This document shows positions 1 to 7,576 of a stretch of 12,833 nucleotides of DNA, in pieces. The DNA is taken from positions 1 to 12,833 of the forward strand of contig JANXPS010000304.1 of NCBI GenBank assembly GCA_025357175.1, given 5' to 3'. This DNA comes from Deltaproteobacteria bacterium. Its GTDB lineage: Bacteria > Desulfobacterota > Deferrimicrobia > Deferrimicrobiales > Deferrimicrobiaceae. How positions within the stretch are numbered: position 1 is the stretch's first letter; every line of letters begins with the position of its first letter. The position numbers were made by a program, and so were the translations under genes. The notes under the pieces were generated by a model. That model had not been told where the DNA came from and made no database searches. It worked only from the letters and a program-made list of their open reading frames with translations.

Positions 1-1235
1 TTGAGGTCGGGCCGCAGCTGGTAGCCGGCGGAGCCGACCGCCTGCACCGCGTCCTTCCGGTCCGGATTGTCGGCGAACGCCCGCTTGTAGCGCTGCGTAA
101 GCAGGTCGGCGGCCAGGCGCAGGTCGCCCGGCGACCACATGCCGTAGAGGCGGAACGCGGTATATTCGTCTTCGGCCCGGTCGGCCGTCATCGCCGCGGC
201 GGAAGCGCCCACGGAATCCTTCTTTTCGTTCCAGACCCATCGAAGCCCCGCCTCGCCCCGGTTGCCGGTGCCGGGATCGGCCGCGTCATGCTTCACGTTC
301 TTCAAGGCGCCCTCGAACACGAAACCCTTGACGAATTCCCAGTCGATCGTGACGAACGCCACCCTGACCTTGTCGTTGTTGTCGAAGCCGACCGCCGACG
401 TGTGGAACACCGGGTTGAGCGCCGCCATGAACAGGTCGCGGTACGCGTAGGTTTCGTATCCGGCGAGCACGTCCATCCCCGCGCCCGGCACCAGCCGAAC
501 CGCATAGCGCTGGCTCGCGATGCCCTTGGTGGCCAGGTTGTACGAGGCCTGCCCGTTGAACTCGATCGGGCCTCCGGGCCGCAGCCACAGGTCGCCGCCC
601 GCCATCGTGCGGTTGCCCGTCGAGCCGTCGCCCTTGGGGAAGTCGCCCTTCTCCTGGAGGATGCTCGCGCCGATCTCGGTGAAGCCGGAGGCCGCGAAGA
701 AGGCCCGCCCGCCGTAGAGCGTCCGCCCCGTCTCGATCACCCCTCCGCCCTGCTCGACCGGCTTGCCCGCGAACAGCGCGACGCCGAAACCGGGTGCCGT
801 GCGTCCCTTGACGAAAACGCCGTCGATCGTGTCGGCCGCGACGCCCTCGGTCAGGAAGAAGCGCCCAAGCCGCGCCTCGCCGTTTCCGTTGGGATGGCGG
901 TAGTCGAGATATGCCGCGTCGAAGTCGCCGCCGGTGGCTCCGCTGCCGGTGTCGGTGGCAAGATCGAGACGCCCCCATCCGGCGAAGTGGAACGCGAGCG
1001 GCAGGTCGCCGCCGAACTGCGTCGCGTCGCCCGACAGATACTCGTAGAGCGGCACGTATCGATCCTTGCCGCCGGAGAGGCTGGACCGCTGATAACTTCT
1101 AAGGTACGTCGTGGACGAAAATGTCGCTTCCGCCGCCGCAGCGGGGCGCAACGGCAGCGCCGATGGACCGATGCATGCGGCGAGAAGGGCGAACGTCCAC
1201 ATCCGGAGACCGGCTCCGGCACGCGAAGGACTCAT
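1..1235 (-). CDS. Outer-membrane beta-barrel (porin-like) protein, 3' end missing
   Basis: An uninterrupted minus-strand frame runs from ATG at 1235 to the left edge (411 codons, no stop in the window), so the C-terminus is missing. The start follows a G-rich stretch (TGGGGGTAAGCG), a plausible ribosome site. Residues 13-28 are hydrophobic and followed by an Ala-rich AAAEA segment, so a signal peptide cleaved near residue 36 is likely. An LAAC at 18-21 could instead be a lipobox, though the hydrophobic run before it is short. The mature part is rich in Gly, aromatic and alternating polar/apolar residues, with short strands separated by Gly/Asp/Asn turns, and has no Cys clusters or enzymatic motif. 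That pattern suits an outer-membrane barrel or channel; no substrate can be assigned. It is transcribed divergently from the DsbC-like gene, 110 bp away. Coding assignment is firm; the barrel call is moderate. Confidence 0.7.
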   Translation of the reverse strand, partial: MSPSRAGAGLRMWTFALLAACIGPSALPLRPAAAAEATFSSTTYLRSYQRSSLSGGKDRYVPLYEYLSGDATQFGGDLPLAFHFAGWGRLDLATDTGSGATGGDFDAAYLDYRHPNGNGEARLGRFFLTEGVAADTIDGVFVKGRTAPGFGVALFAGKPVEQGGGVIETGRTLYGGRAFFAASGFTEIGASILQEKGDFPKGDGSTGNRTMAGGDLWLRPGGPIEFNGQASYNLATKGIASQRYAVRLVPGAGMDVLAGYETYAYRDLFMAALNPVFHTSAVGFDNNDKVRVAFVTIDWEFVKGFVFEGALKNVKHDAADPGTGNRGEAGLRWVWNEKKDSVGASAAAMTADRAEDEYTAFRLYGMWSPGDLRLAADLLTQRYKRAFADNPDRKDAVQAVGSAGYQLRPDL

Positions 1236-1345
1236 CGCTTACCCCCAATGAATACTGGATTATGTTGCATATACTACCAGAGTGCGCGCCGCGGAAACGG
1301 AGTAAAATAGAAAGGCTTGAAACCTCTGACAACTGGAGAACCGCC
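1236..1345. promoter_or_regulatory. Divergent intergenic region, probable promoters for both flanking genes
   Basis: This 110-bp AT-richer gap separates two divergent starts and should hold both promoters. TATACT at 1270-1275 and TAAAAT at 1303-1308 resemble -10 hexamers for the plus-strand gene, but neither has a good -35 box at 16-18 bp. GGAG at 1335-1338 is the ribosome site of the plus-strand gene. No clear operator palindrome is visible. Confidence 0.3.
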
Positions 1346-2131
1346 ATGCCCCGTACGATCGCCGGCATCCTGACGCTGATCGCCCTCGTGCTCCTGCCAA
1401 CCGGGGCAAACGCTTTCATGAAAGACGGCTGCGGAAGCGGCAACTGCGTCGATTGCCACGCGTTGACCGCAGACGAAGCCATGAAACTGCTCAAGCCGAT
1501 GGAGATCGACAAGATCGCCGAGGTGCGCGAAAGCCCGGTCAAGGGGTTGTGGGCGGTCGACGCCGAGAAGGGGGGCGTGCGGGGGACGGTCTTCATCGAC
1601 TTCGGCAAGAAGCACGTGCTTCAGGCGCAGATCATCCGGATCGACACGAAGGAAAACGTGACCAGCATCCGGAAGGTCGATCCGTCGAAGATCGCCCTGG
1701 ACAACGCGCTCCTGATGGGAAAAGCCGATGCGGCGCAACAGATCATAGTCTTCAGCGACGTCGATTGCCACTTTTGCGCCAACCTGCACGGTTCGATCAA
1801 GGCCATCGTGGCAAAAGAGCCCGGTATCGCCTTCCGGATCATCCTGTTCTCGCGCAACAACGACCCGAACACCATCCTGAAGGAGCGGGCGGTGCTGTGC
1901 GCCAACTCTCCGGAAATGCTCGAACAGGGCTATCTCGGCAAACCGCTGCCCCCGCCCGCCTGCACGACCGACGCGGCGACCTGGAACGGGAAAATCGCGG
2001 CGGAGCTGGGAATCAACGGCACCCCTGTGCTGATCCTGCCGGACGGTCGTCTGATCCCCGGCTTCCGCGACCCCGATGCGATCCTGCGCCTGCTGAAAGA
2101 GGGCGCGGCCCCGGCCGCCCCGGGCCATTAA
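1346..2131 (+). CDS. DsbC/DsbG-like periplasmic thiol-disulfide protein with an N-terminal CXXCH haem motif
   Basis: 261 aa. The ATG at 1346 has GGAG 7 nt upstream; it is preferred to earlier in-frame starts because it directly precedes a signal peptide (hydrophobic 5-20, cleavage after ANA at 21-23). Residues about 55-120 resemble the DsbC dimerisation domain. The thioredoxin-like domain follows, with active-site CHFC at 141-144 in the context FSDVDCHFC, and a cis-proline loop GTPVLI near the C-terminus. Two further Cys in the C-terminal part may form a structural disulfide. DsbC-type proteins isomerise or reduce disulfides in exported proteins. The odd part is residues 29-38, where C29 is followed by CVDCH at 34-38, the classic covalent haem c site, just after the predicted cleavage point. 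Classical DsbC lacks this. A link to cytochrome redox or maturation is inference. It is probably cotranscribed with the membrane protein gene 15 bp downstream. Confidence 0.85.
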   Translation: MPRTIAGILTLIALVLLPTGANAFMKDGCGSGNCVDCHALTADEAMKLLKPMEIDKIAEVRESPVKGLWAVDAEKGGVRGTVFIDFGKKHVLQAQIIRIDTKENVTSIRKVDPSKIALDNALLMGKADAAQQIIVFSDVDCHFCANLHGSIKAIVAKEPGIAFRIILFSRNNDPNTILKERAVLCANSPEMLEQGYLGKPLPPPACTTDAATWNGKIAAELGINGTPVLILPDGRLIPGFRDPDAILRLLKEGAAPAAPGH

Positions 2132-2146
2132 ACGGAAGGATCACCG

Positions 2147-2617
2147 ATGCCTGTCGCCGCTTCCGCCCTCTACCGCCTCGCGACCTCCCTGTGGCTGGGC
2201 GGCATGGTCGTATTCACCTTCGTCATGACGCCGATCATCTTCAAGGCTTACGGACGCGACGCCGCCGGAGCCATCGTCGGCACGATGATGCCCACCTATT
2301 TCCGCTACAGCGTGGCGATGATTGCCGTTGCGCTGGTCGCCCGCCTCCTGGCCGGGCAGGCGGGACCCGGGGTGCGGCGCGTGGTCGGCACCGCGTTGCT
2401 GGCGAGCGCGCTGTTCGTCTCGGCTTTCCACGCCTTCGTGCTGCTGCCGCAGGTCGAGTCCGTGAAAAAAAGCGTCGTCTCCTTCGAGACAACCCCGAAA
2501 GACGACCCGGCGCGCAGGGCGTTCTCGCGGCTGCACGGCGTATCGATGGCGCTGAACCTGCTGCTGATCCTGGAAGGGATCGTGCTGATCGCCGGGATCG
2601 ACTGGTTCAGCGACTAG
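2147..2617 (+). CDS. DUF4149-type four-helix membrane protein
   Basis: 156 aa, ATG at 2147 with GGAAGGA (2134-2140) upstream and only 15 bp after the DsbC-like stop, so the two are likely one operon. Four hydrophobic segments are visible at about residues 8-30, 52-70, 80-100 and 132-152. The opening LWLGGMVVFTFVMTPIIF and the paired helices resemble the DUF4149 (TMEM205-like) family of small integral membrane proteins, whose function is not known. A polar loop with a charged KKS..KDDPARR stretch lies between helices 3 and 4. There is no catalytic or metal-binding motif. The tie to the upstream thiol-disulfide gene suggests an envelope role, but that is inference. It could also be classed simply as a hypothetical inner-membrane protein. 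Confidence 0.7.
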   Translation: MPVAASALYRLATSLWLGGMVVFTFVMTPIIFKAYGRDAAGAIVGTMMPTYFRYSVAMIAVALVARLLAGQAGPGVRRVVGTALLASALFVSAFHAFVLLPQVESVKKSVVSFETTPKDDPARRAFSRLHGVSMALNLLLILEGIVLIAGIDWFSD

Positions 2618-2645
2618 CCGAGGCGTCTCGCAAGGTTGTCCCCGG

Positions 2646-3632
2646 TCATCGGAAGGCGGGCAGCACCCCGGCTGACGCGGCGTTTCGCAACAACTCCGCC
2701 AGGAAAGGGGCGGCCTGCTCCCGCGACAGTTTTCCCAGCACGCCGACCGTGCCGGTGCCGGCTTCCGCCAGATAGAGCGCGCCCTGCGGCAGCGCGGCAA
2801 CCCACTCGCCCTTTCCCGCCTCCCGGAATCCCGGTAACCCCTTCGCCAGCCGCTCCAGATGCCCCGCACCGGACTTGCTCCCATCCATGAAAACCACCTT
2901 GCCCGACAACGCGCCCGACGCAAAGCGCGCCTCGTAGCCGGGGGCAAGCGGCTCGTACCCGAGCATGGCTTTTTTCTGGTAGATGATGGTGCCGGAAACA
3001 GCCGACTGAATCGCGACCACGACGGCGCCGGTGGGCACCGCGGTCGGTCCGCCGATCGCCTCGATTGCCGCGCGGCCCGCCGACACAATCGCCCTGCGAG
3101 ACAGCGTTCCCGCCGCCACGCGCATCCGGATGAAGGTGTCGCCCCGGAAAAAGTCGAGCGACGCGTCGGAGACGGCGGCTTCGGCGGTTCCGACCCGCAC
3201 GGTTTCCTGTTCGGGGTACCGGTACTGGCTGAAGATGCCGAACGCGTCCTTCCACGTGCCGTGACGGTATGATTCGAGCCGCAGATCGACGCCCGGCGAC
3301 AACGCCGATTTCAGGATCGCGACCGTCATGCTGCGGAAATCGTATGGCAGGAACAGCTCGGCCTCCCCGTCGATCTCTTCGTAGAGGTTTTCGGGAGAAA
3401 AGGTGCGAAGCGGCTCAGAAGGCGCCCAGCCCGCCTTCTCGAGCGCGGCCAGGACCCGGGTCGCCGCCGGGTCGGGGACCGAAATCCCGGCCGCAGCACC
3501 CTTTACGTCTTCCGGCGGGGCGCAAATGACGGGTTCGGCGGCGCAAACCGTCAGCATCGCAACCAGCAGCGCCGCGCCGCGGACCGGTGCGCGACCGCCC
3601 GGCGGCCGGCCGGATCGCTCATCCTCGCGCAT
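2646..3632 (-). CDS. Exported DUF6599-family protein of unknown function
   Basis: 328 aa, minus strand, ATG at 3632 preceded by a purine-rich AAGGGGGAAAG. An Arg-rich N-terminus and hydrophobic residues 19-32, then AxA-like sites near 37-39, indicate export to the periplasm. The diagnostic parts are NLYEEIDGEAELFLPYDF at 82-99 and DAFGIFSQYR at 129-138. I recognise these as typical of DUF6599, whose members share an N-L-x-x-x-I-x-G-x-A-E-L-x-L-x-Y-x-F signature followed by D-A-F-G-I. The family has no known activity. It is convergent with the DUF4149 gene, with 28 bp between stops and no evident hairpin-plus-T-run terminator. No catalytic residues can be named. The coding call is secure and the family name fairly secure. 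Confidence 0.75.
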   Translation of the reverse strand: MREDERSGRPPGGRAPVRGAALLVAMLTVCAAEPVICAPPEDVKGAAAGISVPDPAATRVLAALEKAGWAPSEPLRTFSPENLYEEIDGEAELFLPYDFRSMTVAILKSALSPGVDLRLESYRHGTWKDAFGIFSQYRYPEQETVRVGTAEAAVSDASLDFFRGDTFIRMRVAAGTLSRRAIVSAGRAAIEAIGGPTAVPTGAVVVAIQSAVSGTIIYQKKAMLGYEPLAPGYEARFASGALSGKVVFMDGSKSGAGHLERLAKGLPGFREAGKGEWVAALPQGALYLAEAGTGTVGVLGKLSREQAAPFLAELLRNAASAGVLPAFR

Positions 3633-3766
3633 GGGACTTTCCCCCTTTTGCGGAAATGAAACTGTTTCCCATTATGGCAGGGAGATATCCCGACGTGATA
3701 GTTTCTTGATGTACGCCTCGACGCTCATCCCCTGATGGACGCCATTCCACCCGGAGGACCTTTGAA

Positions 3767-4666
3767 GTGACGCTCGACCCCGAATTGACCGGCCAGCTCA
3801 AGCGCGTCCTGACTTCTCTCGAACTGCTGCTTCCGAAAGCGGTTGCGGCGATCGACTGGGAAACGGTGCACGCCGCGAATTGGCGACGACATTCCTTTTC
3901 CGGCACCCTCGAACCGATCCCCGACATCGAATCCATCCGCCTCGACGACCTCCTCGGGATCAAGGAGCAGAAAACGGCTGTCGAGGAAAACACGCGGCAG
4001 TTTCTCGCCGGTCTTCCCGCCAACAACGCCCTGCTCTGGGGAACGCGCGGCACCGGTAAATCGTCGCTCGTTCGGGCGCTGCTCCACAGCTACGCGCCCG
4101 AGGGGCTTCGCGTGATCCAGGTCGACAAGGACGATCTCGTCCACCTGCCGGAAATCGTGGATGCGATCAAGGGGCGACCATACCGCTTCATCCTGTTCTC
4201 GGACGACCTCTCGTTCGAGGCAGGCGACTCGGGCTACAAGATGCTGAAAAGCGCACTCGACGGATCGGTCTACGCGCCGCCCGAGAACGCGCTGATCTAC
4301 GTCACTTCCAACCGGCGCCACCTGCTGCCCGAATACGAGAGCGACAACCGGGGCTCGATGATGGTCAACAACGAGGTGCACCACGGAGAGGGGGTCGAGG
4401 AGAAGATCTCCCTGTCCGGCCGCTTCGGGCTCTGGGTCGGCTTCCACCCGTTCAGCCAGGACCAGTATCTCGAAGTCACGCGGCAGTGGGCCGGCAAGCT
4501 GTGCGAAAAGCACGGAAAGCCGCTCTCCTGGACGAACGAGGCGTCGTCGGCGGCGATCCTCTGGTCGCAGAAGAAAGGTGACCGCAGCGGGCGAATCGCC
4601 TGGCAGTTCGCCAACCACTGGGTCGGGCAGCAATTCCTGCATGCAGAGACAAGGAGCGGGGCATGA
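3767..4666 (+). CDS. DUF815-family AAA+ ATPase
   Basis: 299 aa, starting with GTG at 3767; GGAGG at 3753-3757 sits 9 nt upstream and no in-frame ATG fits better. The Walker A loop is GTRGTGKSS at 92-100, Walker B is FSDDLSF at 144-150, and TSNRRHLLPE looks like sensor 1. Length, the motif RLDDLLGIKEQK before the P-loop and the block after sensor 1 match the DUF815 group of AAA+ proteins. These are soluble ATPases of unknown target, sometimes compared with DnaA/MoxR-like remodelers. It is the first gene of a seven-gene co-directional run, and its TGA overlaps the next ATG in an ATGA, pointing to translational coupling with the bacteriohemerythrin. A regulatory or chaperone role for that partner is possible but not shown. 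Confidence 0.85.
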   Translation: MTLDPELTGQLKRVLTSLELLLPKAVAAIDWETVHAANWRRHSFSGTLEPIPDIESIRLDDLLGIKEQKTAVEENTRQFLAGLPANNALLWGTRGTGKSSLVRALLHSYAPEGLRVIQVDKDDLVHLPEIVDAIKGRPYRFILFSDDLSFEAGDSGYKMLKSALDGSVYAPPENALIYVTSNRRHLLPEYESDNRGSMMVNNEVHHGEGVEEKISLSGRFGLWVGFHPFSQDQYLEVTRQWAGKLCEKHGKPLSWTNEASSAAILWSQKKGDRSGRIAWQFANHWVGQQFLHAETRSGA

Positions 4667-5091
4667 CGGCGATCGCCTGGGAAGAACGGATGAGCGTCGG
4701 CTATCCCGTCATCGATGCCCAGCACAGGAAGCTGGTCGAACTCATCGCGCAGCTCGAGGAAATCATCCGGAAAGGCGGAGGCGGCAACCGATTCGAACCC
4801 GTCCTGACGGAGTTGGAACGATACACGGCCATCCACCTGCACTTCGAGGAAGAGCTGCTGAAGCAGAAAGGCTATCCCGATCTCGACAGTCACCGCGTAC
4901 TGCACGACTTCATGCGCAGCCAGGTGGCGAAGATCCGGAAGCAGGCGACGGTGGGATCACCCGATGCGGCCGAGCTGCTCGGCTTCCTGATGCTCTGGCT
5001 CAAGGGGCACATCGAGGCCGAAGACCAGCTTTATGCGGAATTCCTGAAAGCGGCTGGCGTGAAGGAGATCCCGGTCGTTCCCGTCCCATAA
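4663..5091 (+). CDS. Bacteriohemerythrin (di-iron oxygen-binding protein)
   Basis: 142 aa, close to the usual size for single-domain bacterial hemerythrins. All seven di-iron ligands are visible: H21, H58, E62, H77, H81, H116 and D121, in the contexts DAQH, HLHFEEE, HRVLH and HIEAED. The N-terminal W6 and the stretch VGYPVIDAQHRKLVELI also match the family. Such proteins reversibly bind O2 in the cytoplasm and are used for oxygen storage, delivery or sensing in microaerophiles and anaerobes. No fused signalling domain is present, so storage or scavenging, or service to a neighbour, is likelier than direct signalling. Its ATG overlaps the stop of the DUF815 ATPase gene, and the nitroreductase follows 37 bp downstream. 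Confidence 0.93.
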   Translation: MTAIAWEERMSVGYPVIDAQHRKLVELIAQLEEIIRKGGGGNRFEPVLTELERYTAIHLHFEEELLKQKGYPDLDSHRVLHDFMRSQVAKIRKQATVGSPDAAELLGFLMLWLKGHIEAEDQLYAEFLKAAGVKEIPVVPVP

Positions 5092-5128
5092 TGAGGAACC
5101 CAATTCGTCACATCGAGGAGCGCCGACC

Positions 5129-5956
5129 ATGCCCGACCTGACCGTGATCGAATCGCGCTGCACGTTATGCAACCTGTGCGCGGCCGACTGCCCCGCCCGC
5201 GTCATCACGCTGCCCGACAGCGGGCTGCCGCAATACGTCGAAGGCGGCGCCGATCGCTGCTACATCTGTGGGCACTGCGAGGCGATCTGTCCGACCGCGG
5301 CGATCTCGGTCGACGACCCGCGACTCGACCCGCGCACCTACCCTGAAACCGGGGACGATGCGGTCATCCCACCCGAAAGACTCGGTGCCTACCTGCGGAT
5401 GCGCAGGTCGGTTCGGAAATACCGCCAGTCGCCCGTCGAACGGGAGACGATCGAACAACTGATGGACATCGTCCGGTACGCGCCCACCGGCATCAATACG
5501 CAGTCGCTCCACTGGCTGGTCATCCACGACACGGTCGAACTCCGGCGGCTGACGGGCCTTGCGGTCGACTGGCTGCGCGACATGGCCAAAAGCGATTCCC
5601 CGATGAAGGCGTGGTTCGATTTCGAGGGCATGGCCGGGAGGTGGGACTCGGGCGAAGACCCGGTCTGCCGACACGCGCCGCACCTGGTCGTCGCCCACGC
5701 GCACCGGGAGGCGTTGACCGCGCCGGCCGACGCTTTCATCGCGCTCGCCCACCTCGATGCCGCCGCGCCATCCTTCGGCCTCGGCTGCTGCTGGGCCGGG
5801 CTGTTCAAGATCGCCCTGGATCAATGGGCCCCGCTGCGCGAGGCGCTCGCACTGCCCGATGGACACGTCGCGTATTATGCGTTGATGCTCGGCACTCCCG
5901 CGGTCCGCTACCACCGGCCGCCCAAGCGCAATCCGCTGAATATCGCCTGGCGGTAG
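5129..5956 (+). CDS. Nitroreductase-family flavoprotein with N-terminal 2[4Fe-4S] ferredoxin domain
   Basis: 275 aa; ATG at 5129 has GAGGAGC about 7-8 nt upstream. Two ferredoxin motifs open the protein: CTLCNLCAADCP at 11-22 and CYICGHCEAICP at 44-55, enough for two [4Fe-4S] clusters. From about residue 85 the nitroreductase fold begins, with the FMN-contact motif RRSVRKY at 92-98, APTGINTQ after it, and a GLGCCWAG segment near the C-terminal third. Such fused proteins are cytoplasmic FMN enzymes that probably take electrons from the clusters to reduce a small organic substrate. The physiological substrate is usually unknown. It sits between the hemerythrin gene and the Mla genes in the same operon. 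A redox or detoxification role under changing oxygen is inference. Confidence 0.9.
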   Translation: MPDLTVIESRCTLCNLCAADCPARVITLPDSGLPQYVEGGADRCYICGHCEAICPTAAISVDDPRLDPRTYPETGDDAVIPPERLGAYLRMRRSVRKYRQSPVERETIEQLMDIVRYAPTGINTQSLHWLVIHDTVELRRLTGLAVDWLRDMAKSDSPMKAWFDFEGMAGRWDSGEDPVCRHAPHLVVAHAHREALTAPADAFIALAHLDAAAPSFGLGCCWAGLFKIALDQWAPLREALALPDGHVAYYALMLGTPAVRYHRPPKRNPLNIAWR

Positions 5957-5966
5957 AGGATCCGGG

Positions 5967-6788
5967 ATGACGCCGGACCCACATCCGGTCAACGACCGAT
6001 TCCTGGCCACCCTGGGGCAAAAGACCCTCGGGACCTTAAAGGACTTCGTCGGGGAGATCGCCTTCCTCGGGGAAACATTTCTCGCAACGGGCGGCGCCCT
6101 CCTGCGGCCCGCTTCCGTCCGGTGGCAGGATGTATTCCATACCCTCCGGCGCGCCGGGGCGGACGGCGTTCCCATCGTCGCCCTGATCAGCTTCCTCATG
6201 GGACTCATCATCGCCTTCATGTCCTCCCTGCAGCTCAAGCAGTTCGGCGCCTACATCTACGTGGCCGACCTGGTGGCGATCGCGATCGTCCGGGAGCTCG
6301 CGCCCATCATGACCGCCATCCTGGTCGCAGGCCGATCGGGCTCCGCCTTCGCCGCCGAAATCGGCACGATGCGCGTCAACGAGGAGGTGGACGCGCTCAT
6401 CACCATGGGATTCGATCCGATGCGCTTCCTCGTCGTTCCCAAAGTGCTCGCGATGATTGTCGTCGTGCCGGCGCTCACGCTTTACGCGGATTTCTTCGGG
6501 ATCCTGGGCGGGCTGGCCGTCGGCGTCGTCGGGTTGGACCTGACGGTCACCACCTGGCTGGTCGAGACGCAGAAGGTGCTCTCGATCTTCTCGGTCGTCA
6601 CCAGCATGGTCAAGTCGGTGGTCTTCGCCCTGCTCATCTCGGCAGTCGGCTGCCAGCGCGGCTTCCGGACCCATGGCGGCCCCGATGCGGTGGGCAGCGC
6701 CGCCACGTCCGCGGTGGTCACCTCGATCTTCCTCATCATCGTCACGGACTCGATGTTCGCCGTGGCGCTGCAGTACCTCCGGCAATGA
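5967..6788 (+). CDS. mlaE: MlaE-type permease of a lipid ABC transporter
   Basis: 273 aa, ATG at 5967, 10 bp after the nitroreductase stop, with GAGGA upstream. Hydrophobic helices cluster at about 66-90, 98-120, 156-190, 205-230 and 248-270. The family hallmarks are clear: RELAPIMTAILVAGRSGSA from residue 109, then AAEIGTMRVNEEVDAL at 129-144, GFDPMRFLVVPK, and the Gly-rich GGPDAVGSAATSAVV at 237-251. MlaE forms the membrane dimer that moves phospholipids or related lipids with MlaF and MlaD to keep the outer membrane asymmetric. The about 65 residues before the first helix are too short for a STAS domain. Its stop overlaps the mlaF start in an ATGA. Family assignment is secure; which lipid moves, and in which direction, is not. 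Confidence 0.93.
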   Translation: MTPDPHPVNDRFLATLGQKTLGTLKDFVGEIAFLGETFLATGGALLRPASVRWQDVFHTLRRAGADGVPIVALISFLMGLIIAFMSSLQLKQFGAYIYVADLVAIAIVRELAPIMTAILVAGRSGSAFAAEIGTMRVNEEVDALITMGFDPMRFLVVPKVLAMIVVVPALTLYADFFGILGGLAVGVVGLDLTVTTWLVETQKVLSIFSVVTSMVKSVVFALLISAVGCQRGFRTHGGPDAVGSAATSAVVTSIFLIIVTDSMFAVALQYLRQ

Positions 6789-7564
6789 TCGCGGTCGCGC
6801 CCGAAAAAGGGACCCCGGTCATCGAGGTCGACGGCCTCACGGCAGGTCACGGCGCCCGCATCCTGCTTCGCGACGTCAGCTTCACGGTGCGCGCCGGAGA
6901 GGTGTTCGCCATCCTTGGCGTCAACGGCTGCGGCAAGTCGACGCTCTTGCGCCATCTGATCGGCCTTCAGCAGCCGATGTCGGGCACGATCCGCCTGCTG
7001 GGGGAGAACGTCGTCACGGCGTCCGACACGGCGATGCGCGAGCTCCGGCAAAAGTTCGGCGTCCTCTTCCAGGCGGGCGGACTGCTCAACGCCATGACGG
7101 TCGGGGAGAACATCGCGCTCCCGCTCTCCGAACACACGGCCCTGTCGGAGGCGGCGATCGACGGCGTCATCCTGAACAAACTGTCGATGGTCAACCTCGC
7201 CTACGCCCGGCATCTGCTGCCCTCCGAGCTTTCCGGCGGGATGAAACGGCGGGCGGCGCTGGCGCGGGCGCTGGCGCTCGACCCACCGCTGCTCTTTTTC
7301 GACGAACCGTCCGCGGGCCTCGATCCCGTCACTTCGCTCGAGCTCGACGTGCTGATCGAAACGCTCAACCGGGACACGGGCACGACGATGATCGTCGTCA
7401 CGCACGAGCTCGAGTCGATCTTTCGCATCGCCCACCGCGTGATCTTCCTAGACCCCGGCGCACGCGGTATCATCGCTGAGGGAGACCCGCGCATCCTGCG
7501 GGAAGAATCGTCCGATTCCCGGGTATCCAATTTCCTGAACCGCCGCATCGCCGCGACGGGCTGA
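6785..7564 (+). CDS. mlaF: MlaF-type ABC transporter ATPase
   Basis: 259 aa. The start chosen is ATG at 6785, which overlaps the mlaE TGA as ATGA; longer in-frame extensions would run through mlaE. All ABC ATPase motifs are present: Walker A GVNGCGKST at 45-53, Q-loop Q96 in LFQAGGLLNAMTV, signature LSGGMKRR at 149-156, Walker B LLFFDEP at 169-175, D-loop SAGLDP, and switch H207 in VVTHE. The FQAGGL Q-loop and the GGMKRRAALARAL block are typical of MlaF rather than general importers. It binds ATP on the cytoplasmic face of MlaE and powers lipid movement. No separate mlaB (STAS) gene follows, although MlaB stabilises MlaF in E. coli. The MCE-protein gene begins 12 bp downstream. Confidence 0.94.
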   Translation: MIAVAPEKGTPVIEVDGLTAGHGARILLRDVSFTVRAGEVFAILGVNGCGKSTLLRHLIGLQQPMSGTIRLLGENVVTASDTAMRELRQKFGVLFQAGGLLNAMTVGENIALPLSEHTALSEAAIDGVILNKLSMVNLAYARHLLPSELSGGMKRRAALARALALDPPLLFFDEPSAGLDPVTSLELDVLIETLNRDTGTTMIVVTHELESIFRIAHRVIFLDPGARGIIAEGDPRILREESSDSRVSNFLNRRIAATG

Positions 7565-7576
7565 GGAGTCTTCTCG

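Noticed and set aside
288..1310. Long plus-strand open frame of 340 codons opposite the barrel protein gene
   Set aside because: It is the antisense of a convincing exported-protein frame; the product is Arg/Glu-rich with no recognisable fold and no ribosome site.
3633..3766. Possible sigma-54 promoter (TGGCA near 3676) before the DUF815 operon
   Set aside because: The downstream GC element is absent at the required spacing, and no good -35/-10 pair was found either.
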